Assembly (NCBI RefSeq): GCF_024298965.1
Contig: NZ_CP085193.1
Location: 1,364,001 to 1,428,000, forward strand
Source: Streptomyces rapamycinicus NRRL 5491
GTDB taxonomy: Bacteria; Actinomycetota; Actinomycetes; Streptomycetales; Streptomycetaceae
Length of the DNA: 64,000 bases
Reading direction: 5' to 3'
Shown here: positions 49,501 to 58,782 of the stretch, in pieces
How positions within the stretch are numbered: position 1 is the stretch's first letter
Layout: every line of letters begins with the position of its first letter
The notes under the pieces: model-generated
The model's input: only the letters and a program-made list of their open reading frames with translations
Databases searched by the model: none
What the model was told of the DNA's origin: nothing
Made by a program: the position numbers and the translations under genes

Positions 49501-50730
49501 GGGTGTTCGCCGCGCACCCACTCCACCTGCTCGGTCAGCAGCCGCACCGCCCCGCTGCCCCAGTTGACGTGGGGGCTGGGCGCGTCGATGTGCAAGGTGG
49601 CGGGCAGCAGCCCGTGCCGCATGGCCATCACCATCTTGATGACGCCCGCCACGCCGGCCGCGGCCTGGGTGTGGCCGATGTTGGACTTCAGCGAGCCCAG
49701 CCACAGGGGCCGCTCTTCCGGCCGCTCCCACCCGTAGGTGGCGAGCAGTGCCTGGGCCTCGATCGGGTCCCCCAGGGTGGTTCCGGTGCCATGCGCCTCG
49801 ACGGCGTCCACCTCGGACGGGGACAGCCGGGCATCGGCGAGGGCCTGGCGGATAACCCGCTGCTGGGAAGGGCCGTTGGGCGCGGTCAGGCCGTTGGACG
49901 CGCCGTCCTGGTTGACGGCCGAGCCCCGGATCACCGCGAGCACCCGGTGGCCGTTCCGCCGGGCGTCGGACAGCGGCTCCAGGAGCAGCAGGCCGACGCC
50001 CTCGCCCCATCCGGTGCCGTCGGCGGCGGCCGCGAACGGCTTGCAGCGCCCGTCGGGGGCCAGGCCGCGCTGGCGGGAGAAGCCGGTGAACATACCGGGT
50101 GCGGCCATCACCGTCACCCCTCCGGCCAGGGCGAGCGCGCACTCGCCCTGCCGCAGTGCCCGCACCGCGAGATGGATGGCCACGAGCGACGACGAACACG
50201 CCGTGTCCACCGACACCGCGGGCCCCTCCAGGCCGAAGGTGAACGCCACCCGGCCGGACACCACGCTCGGGGTGCCGCCGGTGAGCAGATGGCCGTCGAG
50301 CCCTTTGGGCGCCTCGTGCAGCCGGGGGCCGTAGTCCTGGGGCATCACTCCGACGAACACGCCGGTGGGGCTGGACTGGAGGGCGGTGGAGCGGATGCCC
50401 GCCCGTTCGAAGGTCTGCCACGCGGTTTCCAGCAGCAGCCGCTGCTGTGGGTCGGTGGCGAGCGCCTCCCGGGGGCTGATCCCGAAGAACTCCGCGTCGA
50501 ATTCCGGTGCGTCGTGGAGGAAGCCGCCCTCGTGGGCGTAGCTGGTGCCGGGGCGGTCCTGGTCGGGGTCGAAGAGTCCGGCCAGGTCCCAGCCGCGGTC
50601 CCGGGGAAACTCCCCGATCGCGTCGACGCCTTCGGCCACCAGCCGCCACAGCGCCTCGGGCGAGTCGACGCCGCCGGGGAAGCGGCAGCCCATGGCCACC
50701 ACCGCGATCGGCTCGTCGGCGTCGCGCGGT
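46521..50730 (-). other. Module 1: KS-AT(mm)-DH-ACP, no KR
   Basis: KS1 has Cys1248, AT1 Ser1712 and YASH at 1815-1818. DH1 keeps His2028, Gly and Pro of its motif and the DxxxH acid Asp2198, yet no KR exists to make its substrate. After residue about 2275 the sequence goes directly to the ACP (Ser2380, in GFESL instead of GFDSL). DH1 is probably a structural relic. Confidence 0.85.
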
Positions 50731-53700
50731 ACGGGGGCCGTTGACGCGGCCGGGATGGCGGCAGGGGTGGTGTGGGCGCGCAGATGGTCGGCGACGGCCA
50801 GGGGCGTGGGGTGGTCGAAGGTGAGTGTGGCGGTGAGGGGCAGCCCCGTGACGGCGCCGAGCCGCTCGCTCAGTTCGGTCGCCGCGAGCGAGTCGAAGCC
50901 CAGTTCCTTGAAGGTCAGACCGGGATCGATGGCGTTCGGCTCGGAGTGTCCGAGAACGAGGGCCACTTGGGTCCGGACGACCTGCAGCGGGTCCCGGTCC
51001 GGCCCCGGGTCGCCGGGCCCGGCCGTCTCTCCTGCGGGCGGCACCGGGTCCGGGGCGTCGTCCGTCCCTGTGGTGTGAGTGCCCCGTGTGGTGGATTCGG
51101 GTGTGGTGCCGGGCCAGTAGCGGTCCCGCTGGAAGGCGTACGTCGGCAGGGGGACCCGCCGCCGGGGCTGCCCGCCGCAGGCCCGGTCCCAGGCCACTTC
51201 GGCGCCGCGGACATACGCCTGGGCCATGGCGGCGGCGAGGGTGCGCACCTCGGGGCGGTCGCGGCGCATCGCCGCCACCGCCGCCGGGCGTGGCCGCCCG
51301 GGGGCCGGTCCGGGCCGTGCGGCGAGGCATTCGCGGGCCATGGCGGTGAGCGGGGCGTCCGGTCCGAGTTCGAGGAAGGTCGTGACACCGGCGTCCAGGA
51401 GGGTGTGCACACCGTCCATGAAGCGCACCGCGTGTCGGGCGTGGCGGGCCCAGTAGTCCGGTGCGGCGAGCTCCGGGGCGGTGGCGAGCCGTCCCGTCAC
51501 ATTGGAGACGAGGGGGATGGCCGGTGCGGAGAAGGTCAGTCCGGAGGCGACGGCGCGCAGTTCGTCGAGCATGGAGTCCATGTGCGGCGAGTGGAAGGCG
51601 TGGCTGACCTTCAGCGGCCGGGCCTTGCGGCCGCGCTCGCGCCACGCGGCGGCGGTCGCGTGGACGGCGTCGTAGTCACCCGAAATCACCACGGATGACG
51701 GGCCGTTGACGGCGGCGAGGTCCAGCCGGTCCTCCCACCCGGCGAGCAGTCCGGCGGCCTCGTCCGGGTCGGCCTGGAGGGCGGCCATGGCACCCGTCGC
51801 CGTGATCGACTGCATCAACCGGCCGCGGGCGGCCACCAGGGCGCAGGCGTCGGGCAGGGTGAGGACACCGGCCACATGGGCCGCGGCGATCTCGCCGACC
51901 GAGTGGCCCATCAGATGGCCGGGGGTGAGCCCCCAGGATTCGGCCAGCCGGTAGAGGGCCACCTCGATGGCGAACAGCGCGGGCTGGGTGTACGAGGTGC
52001 GGTCGAGCAACGCCGCTTGCGGGGACGGTAGTCGGGCGAACATCACCTCGCGCAACGGCTCTGCCAACTGCCCGTCCAGACAGTCGCACACCTCGTCCAG
52101 TGCCGCTGCGAAGACCGGGTGGGCGGCGTACAGTTCACGGCCCATGGCCGCTCGCTGGCTGCCCTGGCCGCTGAAGAGGACGGCGAGACCGCCGTCCGTG
52201 GTGCTGCCTCGCACCACTCCGGCGGCCTCCGTGCCGTTGGCCAGCGCGTCCAGCCCGCTCAGCAGCTCGTCGGCGCCCGCCCCGAGGATCACGGCGCGGT
52301 GGGCGAAGACGGTACGGGTGGTGGCCAGAGAGTGTCCGATGTCGGCCGGGGAGAGGCCGTCGTGGCCGGTCACATGGTCCCGCAGCCGCTCGGCCTGGGC
52401 GCGCAGCGCCGCGGGGGTCTTCGCGGAGATCGGCCAGGCCACAACCGGGGGCGCAGGGGTGTCGGCGGTTACGGACGTGGTTACGGACACGGGCGCGGGT
52501 ACGGGGACGGGCGCCGACGCGGGTGCTTCGCCGAGGACGAGATGGCAGTTGGTGCCGCCCATGCCGAAGGAGCTGACCCCGGCGAGCAGCGGCCGGTCCG
52601 GGCGGGGCCACTCGCTGAGCCGGTCCTGGACCCGCAGTCCGAGTTCGGCCAGCGGGATCCGCGGGTTCGGGGTGGTGAAGTGGAGGCTGGCCGGGAGCAG
52701 GCGGTGGGTGATGCCGAGGGCGGTCTTGAGCAGTCCGACGATGCCCGCGGCGCCTTCGAGGTGGCCCACGTTGGTCTTGGCGGAGCCGACGAGCAGCGGT
52801 GTGCCGTCGGTCCGTACGGTCCCGAGCGCGGCGCCGAGCGCCGCCGCCTCGACGGGGTCGCCGACGGGGGTTCCGGTGCCGTGCAGTTCGACGTACTGGA
52901 CCTCGTCGGATGAGACTCCGGCCCGCCGGTGGGCGGTGCGCACCACGTCTTCCTGGGCCGCCGGACTGGGGGACGTCAGCCCGGCGGTGGCGCCGTCGTT
53001 GTTGACGGCGCTCGCGTGGATGACGCAGTACACCGGGTCGCCGTCGCGTACCGCCGCGGCGAGTGGTTTGAGGAGGACCGCCGCGCCGCCCTCGCCACGG
53101 ACGAAGCCGTTGGCGCGGGCGTCGAAGGTGTGGCAGCGCCCGTCCGGGGAGAGCCCGCCGAACTGGGCGGCTGCCGCCGCCATGCTGTCCTCGGTGAGGA
53201 TGAGGTTGACGCCTCCGGCCAGGGCCAGGGTGCACTCCTGGCGGCGCAGGCTCTCGCAGGCGGTGTGCACGGCCACCAGCGAGGAGGACTGTGCGGTGTC
53301 GACGGTGAGGCTCGGGCCCCGCAGACCGTAGCCGTAGGAGACCCGGTTGGCGATGATGCTGCGGTGGACACCGGTCATGGCGTGCCGGGTGGCCGCGGTG
53401 GTGTCCCGGCGCAGGAGGGCGGCGTACTCGTCCCAGATGGCGCCGACGAACACACCGGTCGGGCTGTCCTTCAGCGTTCCGGGCCGGATTCCCGCGTCCT
53501 CGAACGCCTCCCAGGCGAGTTCGAGCATCAGCCGCTGCTGCGGGTCCATGGCCGCCGCCTCGCGGGGCGAGACGCCGAAGAAGGCGGCGTCGAAGGTGTC
53601 GACGCGGTCCAGGAAGCCGCCGTACCAGGTCGGCGCCGACCGGCCGGAGCCGTCGCTGACGGGACCGTCGGCGGCAGCGCCACCGGTGGCGCCGCCATCC

Positions 53701-53939
53701 GTAGCGGGACCGTCGGCGGCGGCGCCATCCGTAGCGGGGCCATCCGTAACGGGGCCATCAGTGGTGGCGGCGCCGGTCCGGTGGCGGTCGTCCGGCATGG
53801 CGGTGATGGCGTTCCCGCCCTGCCGCAGCAGCCGCCAGAAGGCCGACGGGCTGGGTGCGTGCGGCAGGCGGCAGGCCATTCCCACCACGGCGATGGGCTC
53901 CGCGTGCTGAGGTGTGCGAGTGGGCTCGTCGCTATCCAT
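46521..53939 (-). CDS. nigAI: Type I PKS, loading module and module 1
   Basis: This 2472-residue protein starts at ATG 53939 ([10 protein letters not shown]...), is divergent from the methyltransferase gene and is the first gene of the PKS run. The loading module is KSQ-AT-ACP: the KS active site reads DTAQSSS, with Gln217 for Cys. This is the decarboxylase that makes the acetyl starter from malonyl units. Module 1 is KS-AT-DH-ACP with no ketoreductase: the chain passes from the end of DH1 straight into the ACP linker. The starter carbonyl is therefore kept as a ketone, which in monensin and nigericin becomes the hemiketal carbon of the terminal ring. The tail ends [10 protein letters not shown]. 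It has no N-terminal docking helix, as expected for a first protein. Confidence 0.9.
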   Translation of the reverse strand: MDSDEPTRTPQHAEPIAVVGMACRLPHAPSPSAFWRLLRQGGNAITAMPDDRHRTGAATTDGPVTDGPATDGAAADGPATDGGATGGAAADGPVSDGSGRSAPTWYGGFLDRVDTFDAAFFGVSPREAAAMDPQQRLMLELAWEAFEDAGIRPGTLKDSPTGVFVGAIWDEYAALLRRDTTAATRHAMTGVHRSIIANRVSYGYGLRGPSLTVDTAQSSSLVAVHTACESLRRQECTLALAGGVNLILTEDSMAAAAAQFGGLSPDGRCHTFDARANGFVRGEGGAAVLLKPLAAAVRDGDPVYCVIHASAVNNDGATAGLTSPSPAAQEDVVRTAHRRAGVSSDEVQYVELHGTGTPVGDPVEAAALGAALGTVRTDGTPLLVGSAKTNVGHLEGAAGIVGLLKTALGITHRLLPASLHFTTPNPRIPLAELGLRVQDRLSEWPRPDRPLLAGVSSFGMGGTNCHLVLGEAPASAPVPVPAPVSVTTSVTADTPAPPVVAWPISAKTPAALRAQAERLRDHVTGHDGLSPADIGHSLATTRTVFAHRAVILGAGADELLSGLDALANGTEAAGVVRGSTTDGGLAVLFSGQGSQRAAMGRELYAAHPVFAAALDEVCDCLDGQLAEPLREVMFARLPSPQAALLDRTSYTQPALFAIEVALYRLAESWGLTPGHLMGHSVGEIAAAHVAGVLTLPDACALVAARGRLMQSITATGAMAALQADPDEAAGLLAGWEDRLDLAAVNGPSSVVISGDYDAVHATAAAWRERGRKARPLKVSHAFHSPHMDSMLDELRAVASGLTFSAPAIPLVSNVTGRLATAPELAAPDYWARHARHAVRFMDGVHTLLDAGVTTFLELGPDAPLTAMARECLAARPGPAPGRPRPAAVAAMRRDRPEVRTLAAAMAQAYVRGAEVAWDRACGGQPRRRVPLPTYAFQRDRYWPGTTPESTTRGTHTTGTDDAPDPVPPAGETAGPGDPGPDRDPLQVVRTQVALVLGHSEPNAIDPGLTFKELGFDSLAATELSERLGAVTGLPLTATLTFDHPTPLAVADHLRAHTTPAAIPAASTAPVPRDADEPIAVVAMGCRFPGGVDSPEALWRLVAEGVDAIGEFPRDRGWDLAGLFDPDQDRPGTSYAHEGGFLHDAPEFDAEFFGISPREALATDPQQRLLLETAWQTFERAGIRSTALQSSPTGVFVGVMPQDYGPRLHEAPKGLDGHLLTGGTPSVVSGRVAFTFGLEGPAVSVDTACSSSLVAIHLAVRALRQGECALALAGGVTVMAAPGMFTGFSRQRGLAPDGRCKPFAAAADGTGWGEGVGLLLLEPLSDARRNGHRVLAVIRGSAVNQDGASNGLTAPNGPSQQRVIRQALADARLSPSEVDAVEAHGTGTTLGDPIEAQALLATYGWERPEERPLWLGSLKSNIGHTQAAAGVAGVIKMVMAMRHGLLPATLHIDAPSPHVNWGSGAVRLLTEQVEWVRGEHPRRAGVSSFGISGTNAHLIVEQVPEPEPVPSGPRTDDDDRPVPWVLSARSAEALRGQARELAAHTAAYAAAHTAPDGTPSPRDVGWSLITTRTAFDHRAVVVGGSGDELTAALQALAADETHPGVVGPAAIRSGAAVDAGPVLVFPGQGSQWAGMGAGLLDAAPVFAARVAECERALAPHVDWSLTDVLRGAEGAADLSRVDVVQPVLWAAMVSLAAVWAEYGVRPAAVVGHSQGEIAAAVVAGALSLEDGAKVVALRSRALRRLAGGGAMASLALGDEQAEELLTGLGDRAAAVVVAVVNGPESTVVSGPPEQVATVVAACQDAGERARLIEVDYASHSPQVDEIAEELNQLLRGVEPVEAPGAAGVVFYSTVTGGRADVSTLDTDYWVRNLRERVRFADAVEELLAAGHRVFIEASTHPVLTMAMRESFEHAEIAAAAVPTLRRDHGDRTQLTKSVAQAFIAGAEVDWSAAFPADPTPRTVDLPTYAFQRRRYWLDAPGGRAGDPAALGLVAADHPLLGAAVRLADGGGHVLTGRISPLTHGWLADHVVAGVSLVPGAVLVEWALRAADEAGCGAVQELALRLPLAMPATGGRCVQVVVGPPADEGRRDIAIYSLPEDGLRAGGDTDWMCHAVGVLGPAVPESRSGESPGTWPPPGARPVDTDGFYERIATSGYAYGAAFQGLRAVWRDGADLLAEVELPKAAGGPGGFGIHPALLDAVLHPTLLMDAMDRMGRTQGEDHRGRMWLPFTIGGVSLWAAEATAVRVRLTPRPRTVEAGAEAEAEGGRELRVVVADAVGAPVLTIDALALRHADPDQLRSLNTGRVTTESAGGGGVRRRAAAAAAGASSVDWAARLARLSAVERYRTLLGLVRDHAATVLGHTDAEAVHADASFKELGFESLTAVELRDRLAAATGLRLPAALIFRHPTPEGIAHHLVRRLTSDGADATPTVIVPPSTQLPRQPTDEMSAAQRLESASADQVLEFIDNELGVS
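50731..53939 (-). other. Loading module: KSQ-AT(malonyl)-ACP
   Basis: KSQ has Gln217 with the rest of the KS kept (ELHGTGT, TNVGH, GMGGTN). The loading AT has [13 protein letters not shown] with Ser680 and HAFH at 780-783, all malonyl signatures. The ACP has Ser1017 in GFDSL. A low-complexity insert interrupts the N-terminal part of KSQ between the DRHR and WYGGFLD segments. Confidence 0.9.
53640..53770 (-). repeat. Degenerate ~15-bp in-frame repeats in KSQ
   Basis: Imperfect tandem units built on gccatccgtagcgg encode a tract of Asp-Gly-Pro-Ala-Thr and Asp-Gly-Ala-Ala motifs, about residues 57-100 of nigAI. It replaces the usual short [11 protein letters not shown] loop of type I KS domains. 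The tract is rich in Ala, Gly, Asp and Thr and is expected to be unstructured. Confidence 0.85.
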
Positions 53940-54183
53940 CGCACCCCATCCGGCGCTCGGAGAACGGCTGCGTGTTCGTGGTCATGGGCGGCACTTCCGC
54001 TCCGGATTGATGATCGGTGCGAGCACGTGGCCCATCGTGGGGCGCGGTTCTAAAGCAAGACCAAATAGGCCACGGCCGGTGACTTTAGAGACGCGTTACC
54101 GGAACCCCGGACGATCGCTTGAGCGGGTGAGCCTTTATGTGCCCTGGGCCGACCCGATCTTTCGAGCACACAGGAGGAGTGCC
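53940..54183. promoter_or_regulatory. Divergent control region between nigAI and methyltransferase
   Basis: These 244 bp must hold the start signals for the PKS operon (leftward) and the methyltransferase gene (rightward). A perfect 7-bp inverted repeat, TCTAAAG at 54049-54055 and CTTTAGA at 54083-54089, has arms 27 bp apart near the middle. A short direct repeat TGAGC-ggg-TGAGC lies at about 54120-54132. AGGAGG at 54172-54177 is the methyltransferase ribosome site. I see no clear -35/-10 pair. The SARP encoded at 55724 is a plausible activator here. Confidence 0.5.
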
Positions 54184-54996
54184 ATGACCTCTCCCTCGGC
54201 CGTGCCGCCTGGCGGTACGGTGTCGGACTACTACAGCTCGCTGGGCCCGCTTCTGCAGATGGCGTGGGACGACAACTTCCACTTCGGCTACTGGGACGGC
54301 CCGTCCGATACCCGTTCGGTGCAAGAGGCCACCGATCGCTTCACGGATCTGCTGATCGAACGGCTGCGGGTGGGTCCGGGAGACCGGGTGCTGGATGCCG
54401 GCTGTGGTATCGGGAAACCGGCGATGCGGGTGGCGTCCGCCACCGGCGCCAATGTCCTGGGCGTCACGATCAGCGAGCTCCAGGTCAAACAGGCGACCGA
54501 ATCCGCCCGGCTGGCCGAGCTGTCCGACCGGGTGGCATTCCAATACGCCGACGCCATGGCGATGCCTTTCGGCGACGCCGCATTCGACGCCGTACTCGCA
54601 TTCGAATCGATCAATCACATGGACCGTCCGACGGCGCTGCGGGAGATGGCCCGTGTGCTGCGGCCGGGAGGCCGGGTGGTGCTCACGGATGTCACCCCGC
54701 CGAGCGACGGGAGTTATCAGCCGGACGACGATCCCGCCGTGGTCACCTCGCTGACCCGGCTGGAGGACTGGCCCGGTCTGGTCGGTGACGCCGGGCTGGT
54801 GCTCGATGAGCTGACCGATGTCACCGAGAACACCAAGGACACCGCGAACCGCATGATCGACGGCATCCTGCGCTGTCGCCGGGAGTTCGAGGCGCGCCAC
54901 GGGGTCAGCGTGCAGGAGGTGCTGGACGCCGCCAAGTCGGCGCTGCCCACCGTACCCAGCGCCGGCTGCGCCATCGTGGTGGCCCACAAGCCCTGA
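54184..54996 (+). CDS. nigE: SAM-dependent small-molecule methyltransferase (candidate polyether O-methyltransferase)
   Basis: This 270-residue class I methyltransferase starts at ATG 54184, six bases after AGGAGG. The SAM-binding motif I reads VLDAGCGIGKPA (about residues 70-81). It is followed by the acidic motif II region, FDAVLAFESINHMD, and the RVLRPGGRVVLTD segment typical of the UbiE/Methyltransf_11 group. Its N terminus (YYSSLGPLLQMAWDDNFHFG) resembles natural-product O-methyltransferases. It is divergent from nigAI across a shared control region, the sort of place where monensin-type clusters carry their O-methyltransferase. In a nigericin pathway it would make the C11 methyl ether, but that substrate is inferred. 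The symbol is tentative. Confidence 0.7.
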   Translation: MTSPSAVPPGGTVSDYYSSLGPLLQMAWDDNFHFGYWDGPSDTRSVQEATDRFTDLLIERLRVGPGDRVLDAGCGIGKPAMRVASATGANVLGVTISELQVKQATESARLAELSDRVAFQYADAMAMPFGDAAFDAVLAFESINHMDRPTALREMARVLRPGGRVVLTDVTPPSDGSYQPDDDPAVVTSLTRLEDWPGLVGDAGLVLDELTDVTENTKDTANRMIDGILRCRREFEARHGVSVQEVLDAAKSALPTVPSAGCAIVVAHKP

Positions 54997-55374
54997 ATCG
55001 GCGACAAACCTGACGGTTATTCGAGAATCCTTCATGGGTCCCGCGCAGACGGAATTCTCCACTCCTCATCAAAGCGGCGCCAAGGGGCCCATGATCTCGC
55101 AAGATGCGCTTGTCCCGGCCGATGTGATCCGCGTATTCTCATTCGCGGACTGCAACACCGCAAGTGCGGGATATCCGGACTCCGATCTTCCGGACGGTAT
55201 TGCGAATACCCGCTCCGCACCGTCGAGGACGCCGCCTCGAGGGCGCGTATATCCGGATTCTAGGTGAGGTGGGTAGTCATAGGACTCGCTTACGATGTGG
55301 GGCACCTGCCGAAGGCGTCGATCTCGTCCATCCTCTGATTCCTCGGCGGGCCCGCGATAAAAGAGGGGTGAGTA
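54997..55374. other. Non-coding stretch upstream of SARP
   Basis: No convincing gene is visible. The region is less GC-rich than its surroundings. It contains TATCCGGA at 55172-55179 and again at 55250-55257, plus a third TCCGGA at 55189-55194. AT-rich patches lie around 55010-55035 and 55125-55140. It probably holds the SARP promoter and binding sites, but I cannot assign them. Confidence 0.4.
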
Positions 55375-55734
55375 ATGGCAGTCGCGAACGGCGTGCGTCA
55401 GTGGATCCGGCGGCACCGCCCGTCCCCGTCCGGTGCGGCGCGGTCGGACCACTTTCCACACGCAAGCGGCTCGGCAAGCGCCCACTTCCCATCCCCTTCG
55501 GGGTCGCCGGACTCCGGGGACGTGACACTTCCAGCGCGCCACCCGGACGGCAGGGGTCGACGATCCGCATGGACCGCCAGAACCAGACCCGCACACGCGT
55601 TCGCCTCCGGAAGCAGACCGCCCTCGAAATCGAGAGAACACACAGACAACCCCGCGGGCAATTCCGGCAAAGACGCCGACTGTCCCATGACCGCACTCGT
55701 CGGCGACTCGGATGGGGCACAACGTGCGATATGA
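55375..55734 (+). CDS. Small ORF overlapping the SARP start, doubtful
   Basis: A 119-codon frame starts at ATG 55375 after GAGGGGTGA and ends at 55734, overlapping the SARP GTG by 11 nt. Such an overlap could couple translation. The product is rich in Ser, Pro, Arg, Ala and Gly without hydrophobic periodicity and matches no family I know. Third-position GC falls in the second half, unlike real genes nearby. It may be only the SARP leader. Confidence 0.25.
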   Translation: MAVANGVRQWIRRHRPSPSGAARSDHFPHASGSASAHFPSPSGSPDSGDVTLPARHPDGRGRRSAWTARTRPAHAFASGSRPPSKSREHTDNPAGNSGKDADCPMTALVGDSDGAQRAI

Positions 55735-56494
55735 GATCATGGGACCTCTCCGCGTAGTGGAAGAGGAGAGGAAATTAACTATCAGGGCGCGGAAGATCGA
55801 GGTCCTGTTGACCGTCCTCCTCGTCCGCGCCGATCAAGTGGTCCCGATCGACCAGCTCATCACGGAGATCTGGGGAGAGGACCCGCCGCGCCGGGCGATC
55901 GCCGGGCTTCATGTGTATGTCTCCCAGATCCGTAAGTTCCTGCGCCGGCCCGACCAGAACGAAAGTCCCGTTATCACCCGCCCGCCGGGATATGTCCTGC
56001 GGCTGGGCCACGACCGCCTCGACTTCCACTGCTTCGAGCGGCTGGTGTGCGAGGGCCGGGACCATCTGCGGGAGCGGCGTTACCAGCAGGCCACGGCGAC
56101 TTTCGAAAGCGCGCTCGACCTCTGGCGCGATCCATTGCTGGACGACGTATGCCATGGGCCGATCCTCGAGGGCTTTCAGACCTGGCTGAAGGAAGCCCGG
56201 CTGGAATGCATCGAGATGCTGACGGATTCCCGGCTCATGCTCGGCCGCCATCGCGAGCTGGTGAGCGATCTGTATCAGCTGACCACCGAGCATCCCTTAC
56301 GGGAGGCACTGCACCGTCAGTTGATGCTGGCGCTCTACCGCTGCGGTCGCCGGGCGGACGCCTTGCATGTGTATCAAGCGGCCCGCAAGACGCTCAATGA
56401 GGAACTCGGGCTCGAACCGTGCCGGGCCCTACAGGACATGCAGCGGGCCATCCTCACCTCGGATGACCGACTGGAACTGCATGTTCCCGCTTGA
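55724..56494 (+). CDS. SARP-family transcriptional activator
   Basis: This 256-residue protein is read from GTG 55724 (VRYEIMGPLRVV..., the usual SARP opening). An in-frame ATG at 55712 would add four residues. About residues 10-90 form an OmpR-like winged helix, including the segment IDQLITEIWGEDPPRRA. About residues 97-245 form the bacterial transcriptional activator domain (LPLDDVCHGP-like region, EHPLREALHRQLMLALYR, ELGLEPCRALQ). It lacks the NB-ARC and TPR parts of AfsR, so it is the small class of pathway-specific activator. Two TTA codons (18 and 192) predict bldA dependence. It lies next to the PKS genes and is the obvious candidate for their regulator. Confidence 0.9.
   Translation: MRYEIMGPLRVVEEERKLTIRARKIEVLLTVLLVRADQVVPIDQLITEIWGEDPPRRAIAGLHVYVSQIRKFLRRPDQNESPVITRPPGYVLRLGHDRLDFHCFERLVCEGRDHLRERRYQQATATFESALDLWRDPLLDDVCHGPILEGFQTWLKEARLECIEMLTDSRLMLGRHRELVSDLYQLTTEHPLREALHRQLMLALYRCGRRADALHVYQAARKTLNEELGLEPCRALQDMQRAILTSDDRLELHVPA
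55775..55777 (+). other. TTA codon 18 of SARP gene
   Basis: In-frame TTA (Leu, in RKLTIR) near the 5' end of the activator gene. Together with TTA at 56297 it makes translation depend on the bldA leucyl-tRNA. Confidence 0.9.
56297..56299 (+). other. TTA codon 192 of SARP gene
   Basis: Second in-frame TTA (Leu, in EHPLREAL) of the activator gene. Confidence 0.9.
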
Positions 56495-56521
56495 GGAGGA
56501 CCGCGTAAGGAGGTGGAGATA

Positions 56522-56752
56522 TTGAGCGAACACATCAGTTATCTGTCCGAGGGCAGTCCGATCGAGGTCGTCCTCGAAGGCGGACCGGACGATCTGCCCC
56601 GGGCATTCAGGACCGGGCGGTCGACCCTCACCAGCAAGAAGCTCAAAATCCAGCACCGGAATGGATACGAGCACTTCGAACTCGTCAACGATTCCGCCGA
56701 CATCACCACAGCGATCTTTCGCTGGACCATGCGTACGAAAATCGCCGAGTAG
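56522..56752 (+). CDS. Small DUF5988-like protein
   Basis: This is a 76-residue product if translation begins at TTG 56522. AAGGAGG at 56507-56513 sits eight bases before that TTG, while a GTG at 56513 overlaps the same ribosome site and is unlikely. The core IEVVLEGGPDDLPRAF followed by KIQHRNGYEHFEL and FRWTMRTKIAE resembles DUF5988 proteins, which are small actinobacterial proteins of unknown role. The family call is from memory and moderate. There is no signal peptide or membrane segment. It follows the SARP stop by 27 nt and ends before a strong hairpin, so it is probably co-transcribed with the activator. Confidence 0.7.
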   Translation: MSEHISYLSEGSPIEVVLEGGPDDLPRAFRTGRSTLTSKKLKIQHRNGYEHFELVNDSADITTAIFRWTMRTKIAE

Positions 56753-56769
56753 CCTCCATGGCTCCGGAA

Positions 56770-56813
56770 CCCCGGGATCGCCGACCGGCCACCGCCGGCC
56801 GGCGGTCCCGGGG
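56770..56813 (+). terminator. Strong hairpin after DUF5988-like gene
   Basis: Arms at 56770-56789 and 56794-56813 pair over 20 positions with one G-T pair and one mismatch around a 4-nt loop. It starts 18 bp after the stop. There is no T-run, as is common in high-GC actinomycetes. It separates the SARP unit from the peptidase gene. Confidence 0.65.
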
Positions 56814-56838
56814 CGGGGGTCGTGGCCAGGAGGTCCCT

Positions 56839-58746
56839 ATGCGCACTTCACGGTGGAGCGGGGTCGTGATCGCCGCGCTCACGATGTCGACAGCCCTTGC
56901 CGCACTGCCCGCCGGGCCCGCGTCGGCCCGGACATCCGCCGGACCCGCCACCAAGGTGGTGGACGGCCGTACTCAGCCGGTGTTCTCCTACGCGGACGCC
57001 GTACGTGAGCATCTGATGGTCCAAACGCCGGTCGACAGTGACGGCGATGGCCACAAGGACCGGGTCGCGGTGGACATCATCCGCCCCATGGAGACCCAGC
57101 AGGGTCTCAAGGTGCCGGTCATCATGTCGTCCAGCCCCTACAACGACACCGTGGGCCGTGGCTTCGAGTCGGAGCGCAAGGCCTACGACGCCCAGGGCGA
57201 CCCGGCCAAGTTCCCGCTCTTCTACGACAATTACTTCGTACCGCGCGGCTATGCCGTGGTCGATGTCGATGTGACCGGCACCGGCAGATCCGACGGCTGT
57301 CTGACCGTCGGCGGCGCCGCCGATGTGGCGGCCGCCAAGGCCACCGTCGACTGGTTCGGCGGCCGCGCCACCGCCTACGCGGCCGACGGCAGCGAGGTGA
57401 AGGCCTCCTGGTCCACCGGCAAGGTGGGCATGATCGGCCACTCGTACGAGGGCATGCTGGCCAACGCGGTGGCGGGCACCGGGGTGGAGGGGCTGGAGAC
57501 CATCGTCCCGATCTCCGGAGTCAGCTCCTGGTACGAGTTCGCCCGCACCAACGGCGCCAAGCACTGGAACGGCTTCGCCTCGTATCTGACCACCGCGCTG
57601 GACACCGACCCGCCCCAGAAGTGCCAGGCGGTGCGCGAGCGGCTGCAGGCCGGTGAGGACGACGCCACCGGCAACTACAACGCCCACTGGCAAGAGCGCG
57701 ATTACATCGCACAGCCCGCGCCCGAGGTGAACAAGGTGCGCGCGAGCGTCCTCGCCGCACATGACATCAACGACTACAACATCCGGATCGACCAGCTCGC
57801 GAACTGGTGGGGTGCGCTGGCCGAGCGCGGGGTGCCACGCAAGCTGTGGCTGGGCCGCTACGGCCACACCGATCCATTCGACTGGCCCGGTCGGCGCGCG
57901 CAGTGGGTCGACACCGTGCACCGATGGTTCGACCACTGGCTGTACGGCATCCAGAACGGAATCATGGACGAGCCCCGCGTCGATCTGCAGACCGGCCCGG
58001 ACACCTGGACCACCCAGGCCGACTGGCCCGCGGGCACCTCCTCGGTGCCCCTGCGCCCCGGGCCGGACGGCTCGCTGTCGCTGAGCCCCGCGAGCGGCAC
58101 CGGGGCCTTCACCGACACCAAGCTGAGCGAGGCGGATCTCACCGCCGACCCGTCGGCGAACCGCCCCGGCCGGCTGGCCTTCCTCACCCCGCCGCTGCGC
58201 ACCGGGGTACGGCTCTCCGGCACACCCACCGCCGATCTGCGGGTCACGCTCGACAAACCGACGTCGAACCTCACCGCGCTGCTCGTGGACTACGGCGAGG
58301 ACGAGCGGATCGACTGGAACCGCAACGAACCCCAGAACCGGATCCACGACGGTCTGCGGGGGCTGGACGAGGAGTCCTGCCACGGGGAGAGCACCGCCCA
58401 GGACGACGCCTGCTACCAGCGGACCGCCAATGTGACGGCGCGCAGATCCTCCGAGGTGATCGCCCGGGGCTGGATGGACGCCCAGAACCGCCACTCGCTC
58501 ACCACCCCCGAGCCACTCTCCCCCGGCCGGTCCTACCGGATCGCCTGGAAGACCCTGCCGGGCGACTACGAGATCAAGCCGGGCCACCGGCTGGGGCTGG
58601 TCCTCGGCGGCACCGACGCCGACTTCCTCTACTTCGAGGACGCGACCGGGGCGAAGGCGACGGTGGACCTGGGTGGCAGCCGGGTGACCGTACCGGTGAC
58701 CGCCGCCCAAGGGCTCCGCAACTCCCTTCGCCAGTATGTGCGTTGA
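56839..58746 (+). CDS. Secreted Xaa-Pro dipeptidyl-peptidase (S15 family)
   Basis: This 635-residue protein is read from ATG 56839, five bases after AGGAGG. An in-frame ATG at 56758 lies inside the terminator region and would bury the signal peptide. Residues 1-34 form a Sec-type signal (MRTSRWSGVVIAALTMSTA..., cleavage near ASA-RT). The alpha/beta hydrolase domain has the nucleophile in GHSYEG (Ser202), an acid near HDINDYN (Asp312) and His343 in GRYGHTDP. A C-terminal jelly-roll domain typical of X-Pro peptidases and cocaine-esterase-like enzymes follows (about 410-630). It would cleave Xaa-Pro dipeptides from extracellular peptides. Nothing ties it to polyether synthesis, and it lies between two terminators. 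Confidence 0.85.
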   Translation: MRTSRWSGVVIAALTMSTALAALPAGPASARTSAGPATKVVDGRTQPVFSYADAVREHLMVQTPVDSDGDGHKDRVAVDIIRPMETQQGLKVPVIMSSSPYNDTVGRGFESERKAYDAQGDPAKFPLFYDNYFVPRGYAVVDVDVTGTGRSDGCLTVGGAADVAAAKATVDWFGGRATAYAADGSEVKASWSTGKVGMIGHSYEGMLANAVAGTGVEGLETIVPISGVSSWYEFARTNGAKHWNGFASYLTTALDTDPPQKCQAVRERLQAGEDDATGNYNAHWQERDYIAQPAPEVNKVRASVLAAHDINDYNIRIDQLANWWGALAERGVPRKLWLGRYGHTDPFDWPGRRAQWVDTVHRWFDHWLYGIQNGIMDEPRVDLQTGPDTWTTQADWPAGTSSVPLRPGPDGSLSLSPASGTGAFTDTKLSEADLTADPSANRPGRLAFLTPPLRTGVRLSGTPTADLRVTLDKPTSNLTALLVDYGEDERIDWNRNEPQNRIHDGLRGLDEESCHGESTAQDDACYQRTANVTARRSSEVIARGWMDAQNRHSLTTPEPLSPGRSYRIAWKTLPGDYEIKPGHRLGLVLGGTDADFLYFEDATGAKATVDLGGSRVTVPVTAAQGLRNSLRQYVR

Positions 58747-58748
58747 TC

Positions 58749-58782
58749 GAGCCCGGTCCGCCACCACCGGCGGTCCGGGCTC
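58749..58782. terminator. Hairpin after the peptidase gene
   Basis: Arms of 14 bp at 58749-58762 and 58769-58782, with one mismatch and a 6-nt loop, begin two bases after the stop codon. It lies between convergent genes and could stop transcription from both sides. Confidence 0.65.

Noticed and set aside
55277..55720. 147-codon minus-strand frame upstream of the SARP
   Set aside because: Cys/Arg-rich product without family features or ribosome site, in a region better explained as leader sequence.
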